Shown here: piece after piece, positions 32,749-45,182 of the stretch
How the letters are laid out: each line of letters begins with the position of its first letter
Position numbering within the stretch: position 1 is the stretch's first letter
Source of the DNA: Nilaparvata lugens
Taxonomy: Eukaryota > Arthropoda > Insecta > Hemiptera > Delphacidae
Assembly (NCBI RefSeq): GCF_014356525.2
Contig: NC_052508.1
Coordinates: forward strand, 55,066,497 to 55,130,496
DNA: 64,000 bases
Reading direction: 5' to 3'
Notes under the pieces: model-generated
Told to the model about the DNA's origin: nothing
Database searches by the model: none
What the model saw: only the letters and a program-made list of their open reading frames with translations
Made by a program: the position numbers and the translations under genes

Positions 32749-33639
32749 TTTATTGATATCATTCACGTAGAGTGAATAATAGTTACCAGCTCCAATTACT
32801 CATTTCATCTGCAACAAATGAGGGTTGATATTGAAAAAACTTCTTATTGAATATCCAATATATCTGAAGCCAATAAAAGCGCTTAATTAATTAAAACAAA
32901 AAAAAATGTATATAGGTGGTTCCTAAATATTAGGTACCTAAGAAACCAGTGTGAAGTAAATGTTTGTGGATAGGTACCTAGATATTAATTATTGATGGGT
33001 AATGTTTGAATCTTTAGAAGTGAGTGATTGCAAAATCCAAATATGAATTAAGCAGTTTGAAATCTAGTATTGAATTTCAAACTTAAATGTTCAATAGAGG
33101 AGATTGTTTGTTGGGTAGCAATAGAATTTGATACTGTAAATTATAAAAATTAAGATTGGAAGAACAAAGCAACAAAGGAAGCTCTGCATCCTTAGAAGAT
33201 TGCATCACAAAATATTCAAAGATTAGTCACCAACAAATGTACGTTGAACACAAACAAATGGAATTAAAAATTATATGAATGCAAAGGCTGGATCCAAATC
33301 ACAAAATTAATAGGTACTGATGTTTGTTTATAACTTTCTTGCAAATCTTAAAAGTAAGAGAAAATGATAAAATATTACCTATCCTTCTGTTGTTTCTTGG
33401 AACAGAACATAACCTAACTTTTACATTGACAATACTGATTATAATACTCACGTTTTCACAAAATATTCACGTAGTTTCTTGATAGCTCCTCTACTGCAAG
33501 AAACTACGATAAAATAGACAGTATGTGGAATGTTAAAAAGTCTGGTACATTATAAAATAAGGAAGATCTTGCAAGATTTACACTGATGTAGTTCTGTCAC
33601 TTCATTCCTTGAAGCTCAGTTTGCGTTTGCGATTGACGA
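32749..33639 (-). other. 5' side of CYRI, probable leader or first intron
   Basis: Nothing is recognised other than AT-rich DNA. It separates the CYRI start codon from the promoter-like segment and is the natural place for a 5' UTR, with or without an intron. Confidence 0.35.
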
Positions 33640-33870
33640 TTTTTGACGACGCTTGGAGCTTGAACCACAGTATACATACAGTACGGAAACTTGGCTATAC
33701 CCTGACGCCAAAATCCGCCATCTTGTTAGAAAGCGCCGCATTGTAATAGTATTGATGGTAGGTTCGGATCACTTTAATGATCCGGATCAATTGATCTCAT
33801 TCACTGCCACGAGCCAATCAGAAGACCAGGATTGGAACTTCCCAAGGTCACGTGACGTGTTTTGTATTGG
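33640..33870 (-). promoter_or_regulatory. Candidate CYRI promoter
   Basis: About 900-1100 bp upstream of the CYRI ATG lies a GC-richer patch. On the minus strand it reads, in order, CACGTGACC (E-box), CTGATTGGCT (inverted CCAAT box) and AAGATGGCGGATTTTGGCG (YY1/Pho-like). Order and position suit a promoter for CYRI. No transcript evidence is available, and bidirectional use is possible. Confidence 0.4.
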
Positions 33871-34050
33871 GGTCATGTAAGAAGCATTGGTTAGATAGGC
33901 GATTGATTACAAGTTTCCTTTCTGTACTTATTCTGTGCTTGAACCACTTGAACTGTTGAAGTGCCTGTGTGCTTGCACCATAGATAAAAAATAAACCTAG
34001 ATACGCCAAGACTAATGCAGCAAAGTGGGACAAGGAGCAGCCATATTTTA

Positions 34051-34361
34051 TATAATGAGATCCACGTTATAATGGTAGAAAATACAAAATAGGAGAACAA
34101 CGTTGCCGATCCTCTGTCTTGTCAATGCCTTTTCTAGACGGTATCTGATAAAGGTTTATTGATGTAATATTAACTGTTCATTCGCGTTCAAAATAATCGA
34201 TTATATTTTATTAAGCAAGAAATTCTATTTTTCAATGATAAATTTTCATTGATAAAAAAAAGAAAAAGATAGCGCTATCCGCTTTGTTGAATAATATACA
34301 ATGATAGCTATACCATTGATTGCTAATCAAACACTGCCATTACAACGTGAACCTTACTATA
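34051..34361. mobile_element. MITE family A, copy 4
   Basis: The ends TATAATGAGATCCACGTTAT and ACAACGTGAACCTTACTATA are slightly diverged. The inside (CGTTGCCGATCCTCTGTCTT, then AGATAGCGCTATCCGCTTTG) is close to copy 1. Uninterrupted, it serves as reference for the insertions in copies 1, 3 and 5. Confidence 0.85.
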
Positions 34362-35300
34362 GTGTAGCACACCACAAAGAAGAGAGAATCCATTCTCTGT
34401 GAGCACAATATTAATACTGTAGTAAGAGGGCAGTTCCTCTCGATTTCAGTTCATCTAGACATCACGACATAAAATAAAATGAAAGGATTTGTTTAATTCT
34501 GAGTAAAAGGTGAAATAGTGGGTTGAGGAGTTGAGGTTTTTGCTTTTAAATGACAATATTTTAATACTAATGACCCCTGGGTTGGAGAACTCGCTTATGA
34601 GCTGTTGTTGTATAGATCTTTGAAATTCGCAACTTTTTACTATACAGAGTTGGTGAGAGCCATGGAAACAGCTAAGTATTTCTTTTACAAGTATAATCTC
34701 TCAGTATGTCTTATGGGGATTTTATTCTAATTAAAAAACTACTTTTCTGTTGCTTCAAAACTTTTATCCGTCATATGAATCCAACCTCATTTCAAATTTA
34801 GCTTCATTTTGAATACCGTTACAACTTTTTTTTCAAATGAGAACATGGTCCTGTTATCATTATACATTATACATAATTTATATACCTGATACATAATAAT
34901 ACATCAATTCAAGAGAAAACTGATGGTGGAGCCCGCAAAACAATAACTCAAACTGGTTTAATGATCTTCAAATTTGAAGATACCATACCAATAAACAATG
35001 AAATAAATGAGTGGGCCTATTTTCATTAAAAATCAAGTTGTAAAGTTGTAGTGAACACTAATAATAACATCTACTCACATATTTAACATTTTAGCAAAAA
35101 AATTAATCTGCCATTTTTTTAATTTATTCCATAACTGTATGATTTATTTCTCTTGCTCAGTCTGTTTTCATTTAACACATCAATTAATTAAGTTTTAATA
35201 ATTATCATTTTAGGTCATAATTAATGGGATTAAATTTCATCATTTATTTTGTTCATCCTGATTTAAATTTTCTATTACTGTACCTCTATATATGCCACGT
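34362..35300. other. No gene seen
   Basis: AT-rich, low complexity in places, without repeat ends or plausible exons. Confidence 0.4.
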
Positions 35301-35308
35301 AATTTGGT

Positions 35309-35599
35309 TTAAATATTGAACACACATTCGTCAGTTCGTTTGAAATATTTCAAGTAGTGTGCTTCTTCTCCCACGAGTGCTTCTGACCAAGTGGTGGGGG
35401 GCGGGGCGGTGTAGAATGCTACCGTTAATAATCTACTTATTGGAGTCGAGAATCGGACATCCTCCCTGAGCTGCATAATTGATTCAGTGCAGTGCTGCCG
35501 CTGCTTCCTTCTTAACAAGGTCAACGACGCCAAACAATCCAACATGAACTGCTTTAACAGCCCCATGACATGGAAAGTCGCCGCAACGCTAGTAGACAC
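35309..35599 (-). CDS. Hypothetical 96-codon frame in a GC-richer patch
   Basis: The frame lies in about 300 bp of raised GC content 2.6 kb upstream of the CYRI start, on the same strand. An internal MGLLKQFMLDCL could be read as an alternative N-terminus, but I find no donor in the right phase to reach CYRI exon 2. It may be a distal non-coding first exon or chance. Confidence 0.15.
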   Translation of the reverse strand: MSTSVAATFHVMGLLKQFMLDCLASLTLLRRKQRQHCTESIMQLREDVRFSTPISRLLTVAFYTAPPPTTWSEALVGEEAHYLKYFKRTDECVFNI

Positions 35600-35674
35600 A
35601 AGAATATCTTACCAGTTTCGGAGAATAATTCACGAATGAGTGTCCTTCATATTATGGATATCATCTGTTATCAC

Positions 35675-36212
35675 TATTGTGAGGTACATTATAGGCACGT
35701 TATAATGGCAGTGAATAGAGATAGGAGAACAGTGTTGCCGATTGTCTGCCTTAATTAACTATAAATAAATAATAAATGCTTTATTGTAGTAGCAAAAGAG
35801 AACATCAAAATGCATTACAACGTCAAATGGTAACAAAAGTAGACACATAACAAATAAATAGAACTATTAAATACTATAAGTCACAATCGTACACAGGAAA
35901 ATCATTATAACTAATTCTACACCAAGAAATAATAATTGTTCTCTGATCTCAATATAACAATCAAGTAGTAATAAGGCCATTCCACTTCAAGATTTATTTC
36001 GAAAAATTCATCTATTGTATAAATACAATTTTCTGACAAAATTGCTTTTTATTTATTTTTAAATAAATATAAAAAAATAAATATACTTCTCCATTGTCAA
36101 AAACTTGAAGAGCTAGAAAAGGATAGCGCTACCTGTTTTGTCGAATGATAGACAATGATAGCAACACCAATGTTAATCAAATACTGCCATTATAAAATGG
36201 ACCTCACTGTAG
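35675..36212. mobile_element. MITE family A, copy 5, with nested retroelement fragment
   Basis: The left end TATTGTGAGGTAC has a short rearrangement before CACGTTATAATGGCAGTG; the right end is TATAAAATGGACCTCACTG. About 230 bp inside (35755-36060) is foreign. It begins ATAAATAATAAATGCTTTATTG, a poly-A-like tail read on the minus strand, so a truncated LINE probably landed here. Confidence 0.7.
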
Positions 36213-38729
36213 TTGAATTATCTTAGCCAAAGTCCAGTGAAAATGGCAAATAACTTGTTTTAACACTTTCAAAATTGATGTGAGAAGAGAGCAAAAGATA
36301 TTCATAAGCAATGTTAAACCTTAGAAAGAAGTTTTATTTAGGAAAGAAATGTTTCTCTATACAGTCTATGAAAATATTTCTCAATTATGTCAGATTTTCT
36401 CAATAATTTTCTTTATTATTTCACATCAATTTTACCCAATACCAATAACCCCTTAATATTATTATCCAATTAACTATGTACCTATAATATATAGTATGTA
36501 ATTTTAAAATTCGATAGTGATAATTTTATTGATTCACACATTGACAGAGAAAAAATGAAAATAAAGAAGTATTTTAAAACGTGACTATAAAGTCTGTAAA
36601 TTCACAAGACCATAATCATTTTATAGATTGTATGTACATTTTATATATTGTATCTATCAATGCATAAATAAATAAATAAAATAATACAAATTGAGCATAC
36701 AAAATTTACAAATTCATAATTAAATTTATAGATTGTATTTAAAGTACAAATTGAACCTAAAGAATTTGCAAACTCTTTCCAGGTTGATTGTATAAATGAG
36801 ATATTAAATGAAAAGCAGATTTTTAAATGGCAAACGCTGAACTAAAAATAGCAGAAAGGCAACACCCACAAGAAAGCGATTCTTCTGCCTCTTCTAAGAT
36901 CATATCTCCTGGACAGGCCAGATTTCAGTCTTCCTAAAATAGTTCGTTTCATAGAGTGATAAGGGAACCATATAATAAATATTCTCGCTCACCTACTGAG
37001 GAGAGTATTTTAATAACTTTTGAACGCGGTCCGTACTCTCTCACCTCATTCTTAGCAATAACAAAATTATCCTCAATCTGATCAATCAAAAGCCTGAAGC
37101 CTTGATTGATTTTTTACTTTTTTAGTTGTGAATATCCTTATTTCTTATCTCTTTTTATTTTCCAGTATGTTTACGCTCATGACACTTTCACAATGATCTA
37201 TTTTATATCTAATAAGATCTAATTTATAAAAAAAAATAAGAAAAATATCTAAGTTAGGCCTACTGTATAGGCCTCCAATTTATCGTAGTCTTTGCTGTAT
37301 TCTCATAGTGTACCTACCTACATTATTGCGAAGAATAATCGGTTGGTTTGAACAAATTGTTTCAAATTTGGCTTAGTTTATTTTTGTTTGTAGATGACGA
37401 ATTGACCTTATATACTACAGATCTCTTTTATTTCATAGTATAATGCAGTCTCTACAAATTTTAGTTCGTGTATTTTTACATTAGCTCTACTTTTAAATAT
37501 ATTTTATAATATATTGCATATATTTATTTCTTGAAGCCCACCTCCTGTAGGAGTGCGGTATAGATCTACTGTGTCAACAATGGTTGACCTCATTTCAGGC
37601 CTAGCAACCGCCCGGCCTTTATCGGTGAATTAATCAAATAGGACAGAATTCAACAGTCCATGCACTAGTCTTGTCAACACCCAGTACCGTACAAAAAAAA
37701 ATCGTTGTCACTTCTCTCCCGTTACTAATTCGCCAATTCGTTTCCAAGCAATAGTCAATCATTTGAGAAGTGAATTGACTCAGAACTAAAGTATATCATA
37801 CATGAAACAGTAGCAATTCATTTTGTGAAAAATTGTTGTCTGCCTAACCTGAAGAATAATATAGGTAGTTTCTTCTGGAATGAATGAGGCTATAGGCTAC
37901 TTCTTGCGGAAAATCAAAAATCATTCAAACTCTGTCACTTGTAATTACTGTTGTGGATTTAACAATTGAGAAGTGTTAATGAAGATATTTGCCAGCCTTA
38001 TTATTTTAGAATAGTTAATCCATATAACATTACCTCTATTACGCTTGATTCGCACACATAAGTGACAGTGAATAGTGAACATTTATAATTTCCACTAGTT
38101 CTAATTGGGCTATTCGCATTCAGCCCGGCCGATCGAGTATGAATAATGTCATTATAACTCATGGGAATTATATTTTCACTGTCACTGTTGTGTGCAAATC
38201 CAGCACTGTTATGGAAATGTTCATAAAAGTAATTTTTAACTTATTTTTGAACGATTGTTTTGTTATCATTGGGTACAGTACCTACCTAGGTACTTTTACT
38301 TGGAGAATTCAATCTATTATTATCATTATCATTATTGCGAATTCACCAAAAAATATTGAAAATTATGAACTTTAAATTACAATGGCTCAATCATGAAAAA
38401 TAAAGTGAAGAGTATCATTCAAACTCCGTTATTTCCAAGCACCATTTCTAATATCCATGGCACTAAACAGCGATTAATCATGATTTAAAAAACAATAATA
38501 ATTAACGTTCCGCACATTGTATTGGAAAATCTTAGAAAGTTCAAGAGATTCTCACCATTGGAGGATATTAATTGATGATTTCCTTATATTATCCAGTTCA
38601 TAATTAATACGGTATAGTGGTACAGAGTAGTATCGTACAGTAATTGGTTTCATTTACTGCAATAATTATGATAGCAGTCTCAACCCAATATTCAGGAGTG
38701 TTTCAACACAACATGCTGCAAAGACATTA
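36213..38729. other. Intergenic, no gene seen
   Basis: AT-rich DNA. No frame with a recognisable domain and no clear element ends. Confidence 0.45.
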
Positions 38730-38988
38730 TAGTTTGTGTAAAATAAGTTGAGACTTGGCCCTCCATCCGAAGAAATTACATGGTTGCCAATTCGTGTAAA
38801 ATTGCAACTTTCTCAAATTTCCAATTCAACGTCAGAATTGGATGTAGAATATCATCCCCGATATCCTAGTAATGTGCTATAGAAGATCCAGGTTTGAAGG
38901 ATTAAAAGGAAATTTAACTTTATACAGGCAACCCTGTAATTTCTTGGGATGGAGGACCAAGTCTCAACTTATTATTTTACACAAACTA
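38730..38988. mobile_element. MITE with 60-bp inverted ends (family I)
   Basis: The ends TAGTTTGTGTAAAATAAG and the complementary right end are followed inward by TTGAGACTTGG.CCTCCATCC and AAATTACA.GGTTGCC. TA lies on each side. It has no coding frame. Confidence 0.85.
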
Positions 38989-40153
38989 TAGCAATCAAAT
39001 GCTTGAATAGGATAGACTCTTCATCTAGATCGACTCAAATTGTATTATAAAACTATTCTATACCGACACAAAAGCCAATAATTTTGAATATTAAAAAACT
39101 TCACATCATCTTCAGCGCTTGGGAGGATAGTAGAACGCTATTTTTTTTTTTTTTTGTAAGGGGAGGAGCAGCCTGAAATTTTGTATAAGATTTCTCCATA
39201 TTTATTTTGTTGAGGGAAATAGAAACAACATAGTTTTAACACTACCCTGCAGCATTTTTTTCTTATCAAACTTGTACAAAAATATTCTTGTAGAGACCTA
39301 TGCTGAATTTCACATGTATTATTCAGCTAATTCATAGTTTCAAGTTGTTTCAATATACTAGCTTATCATTTAACCAACTGCAATAATCTGATTATTTTGT
39401 TTATTTATTTATGGAGACAACAGGTAACCCCATTTGTGTCTCCTGTACAAAATGAAAACATTCAATTGAATACAAAGAATGATTCCAAGAGAAAATACAG
39501 AAGCAAACCGTTTTAAAAAGTATTTTAATAACACACCAAGTAATATATTGAGAAAATAAAATATATACTACCGTATTTACAGAATCATTTTATAAAAAAG
39601 CTACAAAGCCTTGTTTAAATCACGACCAATAACTATGTTGAGATGTCATGACAATACTGTTCTATCATTTATTTTATCAGTGGATACCACTATGATCCCA
39701 CAAATAAAAATAACACTGTTTTAAATAATAATAGTGTCATCTGCAGCTATTAGTCTTCCAGTACACATGATCTTGATTTATTATCAAGTAGGTATGGTTG
39801 AACAATGCTAAAGTGAGATCCATTTTACCTGTAAGCTGTCAGCATTGGTTGAATTGAATACATTGATGTTAGTTCTCAGGGGAACTGACAGTTTAAAGTG
39901 AATTTTACCATAGCTGCTACAACTAGGTAACGTATTATTCATCGTATATAGTGGAAGAGTTTTGACTTGGTTTATTTATTCAATTCCTTTTTTTTAGTAC
40001 CCTACTACACTACTTTCAGAATAGTAGCCTACCACAGACTCAAATCAAGAAGTTATAGGTGCGACGAGGTGGGTATACCGAATCGTGTGTTGACTGTGTG
40101 TTATCACGTGAGGCACTCAAGCATGATATCACTCGATCGATCAATATAGTTTC
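38989..40153. other. Intergenic, no gene seen
   Basis: A T-run lies at 39140-39156, and a stretch at 39402-39470 (TTTATTTATTTATGGAGACA) may be a retroposon tail. Otherwise unremarkable. Confidence 0.4.
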
Positions 40154-40805
40154 CAGAACACGCCTGACAATTCGCCAGACACTCATTTTTTATCTCACTG
40201 ATCGAATTACATTTAGTTGATCCACCCACCTAAATTCAGAACATTCAAGGTTCAATAATATTTCCAATGGCTGAACGAGAGAAAATGGAATAGGGCCTAA
40301 GTTTGAAAATAACTATCCAATAAACCTCTTTTTTGACATATTATCATCAACCAATTTTTCAAACAAAATAAATACAAATCTTTTTATCCTGTTGAGAAGA
40401 TTGAGATGGAATCTAGTAATTTGTAAATTAAATTTTATTTATCAATAACGAAACTGATTGATATAAAGAATTATTATTGGAAGTTTATTTAGTTGTTGTC
40501 AATAAACTTCTTTTTTGACAGAACACGCCTGACAATTCGCCAGACACTCATTTTTTTATCTCACTGCTCGAATTATATTTTGAAATTAATACATTTTTAA
40601 AATAATTACATTTGAATTACATTTTCAAATTCAATTTGAAATCTAGAAAAATCGACCAATTTTTCATCAAAATGGATGTGAATCTTTGTATCCTGTTAAA
40701 AGACTGAGATGAAAATCTTCTAGCAATTTGTAAATCAATAACGAAACTTATTGATATAAACAATTATTATTGGAAGGCTATTTAGTTGTAATGAATCAAT
40801 AACAT
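40154..40805. repeat. Diverged tandem duplication of about 365 bp
   Basis: Both halves start CAGAACACGCCTGACAATTC and later share GATATAAA.AATTATTATTGG. The second half is shorter. The phrase CTTCTTTTTTGACA occurs both inside the first half and at the junction. Confidence 0.85.
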
Positions 40806-42300
40806 GGATTAAATAGAAAAACAATGGAATCATGGTCGGTGAAATAGGCTCTATATTTGAAAGTGATACGGAAAATAATGTCATTCAAAATTTGAAGAAA
40901 GACTTTACCAGCAAGACCTAGACAATTATTCACACCCTTCTGCATATTGCATTATTGATGTGTAGCCTGAGATTAAAAACACGCAATCACATGCATTAGC
41001 AAGAGGGTGGATACAAAATGTCCCTCCCATTTAAAATTGAGTAAAATTTTTAAAGTAGACTTAACTCTTCTTTTCCAAGATATATTATAACGATGGATGT
41101 TTTGATTTGGATGAGTTGCTTCCAGGATGTAAGGTGTGGAGGTGGGATTATATCCCACCTTCCTCAGGCAAATTTTTTATAATTTAGCAAGTAGTATTTT
41201 TGTTTTGACCAATTATAGTGATTTTGTATGATAGTAACAAAATTAATTTTGTTTTGTTAAATCCTAGTTGGATAAGTTTATTAATCTACAAAATGTTATA
41301 TAATGTAAAGTGTCATTTATGATGATGTCATAATAAAAAAGTGATTTTGATTTGATTTATATTCTGCGTCTTAATGAGTGGAGTCTTATTGCAATTTCTC
41401 TGTTTTCTTCTGAATAGGTTTGACTTTTGTTGTATAGATAAGGGTTTTCTGCAATTAAAGCTTCAAATTAGACGAATGTGTTTTGCACATACCAGACGAA
41501 AGTACGCTATTATAAAATATTGTATAATGCGGATGAATCATGAATTGCATCTTATAATTTCTTATTCTGTTGTAAATATATTTATTCCGAACAAGAATGT
41601 GTATATTGATTGAATATAACAGTTTTGTTCCATTTTTATCACTTAAATGAATGTTCCAGCTCCTACTCTATCCCAATTTATAATCTAATTAATTAATTAT
41701 TGGTTGATTCTTTTAACAGCTATGCAGAATAAGTAGCCTACTGTTTTTTTCTTCTCTGACTATTGTATTGTTTGCTCTACCCAATAAATAAACACCACAT
41801 TTCTCCAAATAACGAATCCAAAAATTATTGCGCTGCATTTAAAGCTTAATGAGGTACGTTCACTGTGATGTCACATCATATTTTTTGTCATGAAATGGGA
41901 TCAATGACCACCGCATTTAACTGAATAGGTACAATGATTGAATAAATAAAACTATTGAATAGAAAAAATCTTCTAGTTTTGAGGGAATCAATGTATATGA
42001 TAGATTGGAGAAAATCCAAGATATCAAATCCCAACTTTTTAAAATGTATGAATTCAGGGCTACTTTCTTGTATTTATAAAATAGAATTATAGAAACTATT
42101 AAGTTACGTTACAATTTGTATTCTTGTTTTTTAATATTTTAATTATTTTAAAGGGTACTATAATTCTATTCTACAAATCCCAACTATATAAAGTACAGTT
42201 GGGTCTTACCACCACACTAAATCTCATACCTTTTTTCAATTGGAAGTAAAACCGCTCTTTATGATGAAATTTAATATTTCAACACTTTTTTCTCCACCAC
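40806..42300. other. Intergenic with a possible LINE tail
   Basis: Near 41325-41358 the sequence ends AAAAAAGTGATTTTGATTTGAT, reminiscent of a LINE 3' tail, but no reverse transcriptase frame is attached. No gene is seen. Confidence 0.35.
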
Positions 42301-42399
42301 TTTAGGCCTACTACACAGGTATCACTTTGCACGGCTCGTTTGACAAAATCCATATAAACACGTATTTTTTGAAGCAAACTACGAAGTAGGCCTACACAA

Positions 42400-42930
42400 T
42401 AAACATGTGCGCGCGGACAAGTTCCAAATTTCAACTGAAACTAAAACAGCGTCGATGACGATCACAACGCTAGAAGCGTCCGGTGGCGATCTAAGGCAAT
42501 TGCTCCTTCCTCGCCCCCCTCCTCGTTTTTGATCTCCATCACTTTTCAGCTCACCTCAATCCATTTTATTACTGTTAATAACCCCTTTGACCCCTCCACT
42601 CTCCTTCCCATCACCACCAACTACCCCGGGGGACGAAATCATTCATCACTCCAGTGTGGTGGCATCACTGACTAAATATCAAGCACACCCACATGCTCTA
42701 CTGAATTATTTGAGAAGTGCGCTGTCATTCTCTCTCTCTCCCTCACACTCTCTCCCTGTCTGTTTCTCTCTCCCTCACTCTTTCATACTCTCTCTCCCTG
42801 TACGCTTCTTTCTCTCTCACCAAGTTTCAAACGTACATGACAAATGCGCTCCTGCGTGTGCGTGCGTGAACTTCGTTATCTACTTCCGATTAATGTGTGA
42901 CATATTCTGCACGAAATAAAATGCATTCAC
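42400..42930. promoter_or_regulatory. GC- and TC-rich segment
   Basis: It begins with TGTGCGCGCGGACAAG, continues with CpG-containing sequence near 42450-42490, and carries a long pyrimidine run at 42728-42815 (CTCTCTCTCCCTC units). GAGA-type runs and CpG enrichment are common at insect promoters. No exon can be assigned, and simple microsatellite drift is an equal explanation. Confidence 0.3.
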
Positions 42931-42974
42931 GCGGGAGTAGGTTCACAAAAAGTAATTAGAACAAACACTGTTAG

Positions 42975-43245
42975 TAAGTTTGGGTGAGTAGAGCAGCTTC
43001 ACTCTCCCCTTATTTCATAAGCTCTGGTTGAAATACATAAAAACTATTAGATATTGCCATAATTTATTACAATTGGTGATAGTATGAATCCAATAATATG
43101 TAAAACTTAATGTAGGGGCAGTAGAGCAGACTTCCCATTCCCTAATTTTATAAGCTGGTTGAAAACTGTATAAAATTTGACACAAATTGCCATGGTGAGG
43201 TCATATAGTATGAATCCATGAATCCAAGAATACGTGAAACTTTCT
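42975..43245. repeat. Old tandem duplication of about 145 bp
   Basis: Both units run from a GTAGAGCAG box through TAAGCT.TGGTTGAAA and ATAGTATGAATCCA to GTAAAACTT or GTGAAACTT. Divergence is high. Confidence 0.7.
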
Positions 43246-43249
43246 AGGT

Positions 43250-44190
43250 TTGCTAAGAATATTCTTATAGCTTCTAAATGTATAAAACAATATTCTAACG
43301 CAATGCTCCTTTCTGTTTTTTCGTGTAGTGAACGATTGAATGACAATATATTATAGTGAAGTGCTCATACACCATTAAAAAAACGTGCATAGGTACCTAA
43401 AAGTTTATGTTTCTGTATGTAAAACTTATATACACTCAGAAGTAATATCAAGGAATCAATTCAGTCTAAAATAATCCGAATCGAACATTATTCAATTAAA
43501 TTCACATATCCCATAATAAAACTCAATAATAGACATAGAAAGGTCATCGAATGAAGATGTAGTACTGCTTGCTTGAGAAAATCTTGTCGGCAAGCAGATT
43601 GGATGGATGTATTTATTATATGGATAATATTTTCAATCAAACAATTATTTCACGATTTCACAATATTGTACTTGAAATAGCGATGTTAAATTATTATCGT
43701 TTCCATATTATCACTGGCCATTTTCCTTGTATATAGAATATTTCCAATGGAGTAAGTGGATTTCATCAACTGAAACAGAAAATGATGTTCAAGGCTCAGA
43801 GGTAAAAAATTAGATTCCATGTCTATGAATTGAAATGCTTAAACATTTTTATTCTCAAAAACTACTTTAAGAAGTATTATCATGACTACTTCTAATATTC
43901 GTTAGATTCTCTGATATTTTGTTTTATCTGTCGGCTAACTACCTAACTCACCAACTTATGAGTTTAAAACTTTGGATAAGATCACTGGAACTGATAAACA
44001 CTAATATTGTCACTAGTATCATCATATCAATATAAAAAATAATTATATATCAATTTGAGAACAGAATTCCACTTCCAATTTCCACCAAATGAATTCAGAG
44101 CAACAATGAGGAGCTTGAACTTGGAATATCTACTGCCGTACCTATACAAACTAAACTCTTCTTAATGAAAAAACGCAGTTTTTTTGTCAC
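43250..44190. other. Intergenic, no gene seen
   Basis: No repeat ends or exons are recognised. Confidence 0.4.
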
Positions 44191-44197
44191 ATCCACA

Positions 44198-44306
44198 TTT
44201 ATTAGAAATTGATACAGGACTGCAGTTTCGTGTTGAAAGTAACACATCTTCAGCTGAAGATGTGTTGGTTTCAACACGAACCTGCAGTCATGTATTAATT
44301 TCTAAA
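44198..44306. repeat. Hairpin with about 50-bp arms
   Basis: AACACATCTTCAGC meets GCTGAAGATGTGTT at the centre, and pairing continues outward through CGTGTTGAAA/TTTCAACACG to ATTAGAAATT/AATTTCTAAAT. There is almost no loop, as in a small foldback transposon. Confidence 0.85.
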
Positions 44307-44417
44307 TATCGGGGCACCGAGCTTTGCTCGTTATTTATTTATTGATAAACAGAACTCAATTCTTTAAAATGATTGGGGAAGGACTAACAGGCACAGCCAA
44401 AACTGTTTCTTCCCCGA
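44307..44417. repeat. Extra copy of the CACCGAGCTTTGCTCG retroposon unit
   Basis: This unit repeats at 44484-44595: GGG.CACCGAGCTT.GCTCG.T, then TTATTGATAAACAGAACTCA and the AACAGGCACAGCC core. The two are tandem, 180 bp apart. Confidence 0.75.
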
Positions 44418-45182
44418 ATAGTGACCACTTCCAATGAGTAGAGACAATTTATTGTTGGAGCCAATGGAAGTTTTCATTTCAACCACAATATCGGGACACC
44501 GAGCTTCGCTCATTATTTATTTATTGATAAACAGAACTCAATTCTTTAAAATGATTGGGGAAGGACTAACAGGCACAGCCCGAAACTGTTTTTCCCTGAA
44601 TTTTGATTTATACACTATAAATATTCCAAAAAGTAGGTTATTTTCCATACACTTGAATTCAGGTAGAATTTTCAGCCCAAATATTTGAAAACATAAAAGT
44701 TCTAATTCAGATTGTTTACATAACAAATTGAATAACAAAATAACACTAATCACTTAGCACTATAAAATAATGATTAACTTTGAATATTATAATAATACCA
44801 TCTCATGTCAACAGATCAGATTATTTTGAGCGATTCAATTAAAATCTCTAGATTTCTCGCGAGATACGGTAAGCTAATTGATTACATAGCTGATCTCCCA
44901 CACAGGTACACGCATCTTCTGTTACCGACAGACGACGAAATCATCATCTGTTTTTCCAAGGATGAATGATCCTTTTGATGTCGTTCAGTGAGTTTTCCAA
45001 AGATTGAGACCTAGTGCAATCGAATCTTTATATCATAAACTCACTATGTTCCAAATTTCGTGAAAATCGTTAGAGCCGTTTTCGAGATCCGTAAAACATA
45101 AATAACCAGAAATAAAAATAGCCAGATATAAAAATAACCAGATATATACATACAGAAATTGCTCGCTCAATATAATAGGATA
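44418..45182 (+). repeat. Arm 1 of a 765-bp inverted repeat pair
   Basis: The whole stretch is found in reverse complement at 53882-54683, from the TTCCAATGAGTAGAG side to the GAAATTGCTCGC side. It contains the motif AAATCGTTAGAGCCGTTTTC, which also appears near 61575. It is a long dispersed repeat of unknown class, with one retroposon copy inside. Confidence 0.85.

Noticed and set aside
42587..42919. 110-codon serine/leucine-rich frame
   Set aside because: It translates a TC-rich simple tract; no domain is visible.
44434..44753. Frames of 84 and 71 codons, repeated at 54350-54666
   Set aside because: They recur because the DNA is a dispersed repeat in inverted copies. Both strands being open at once argues against a protein.
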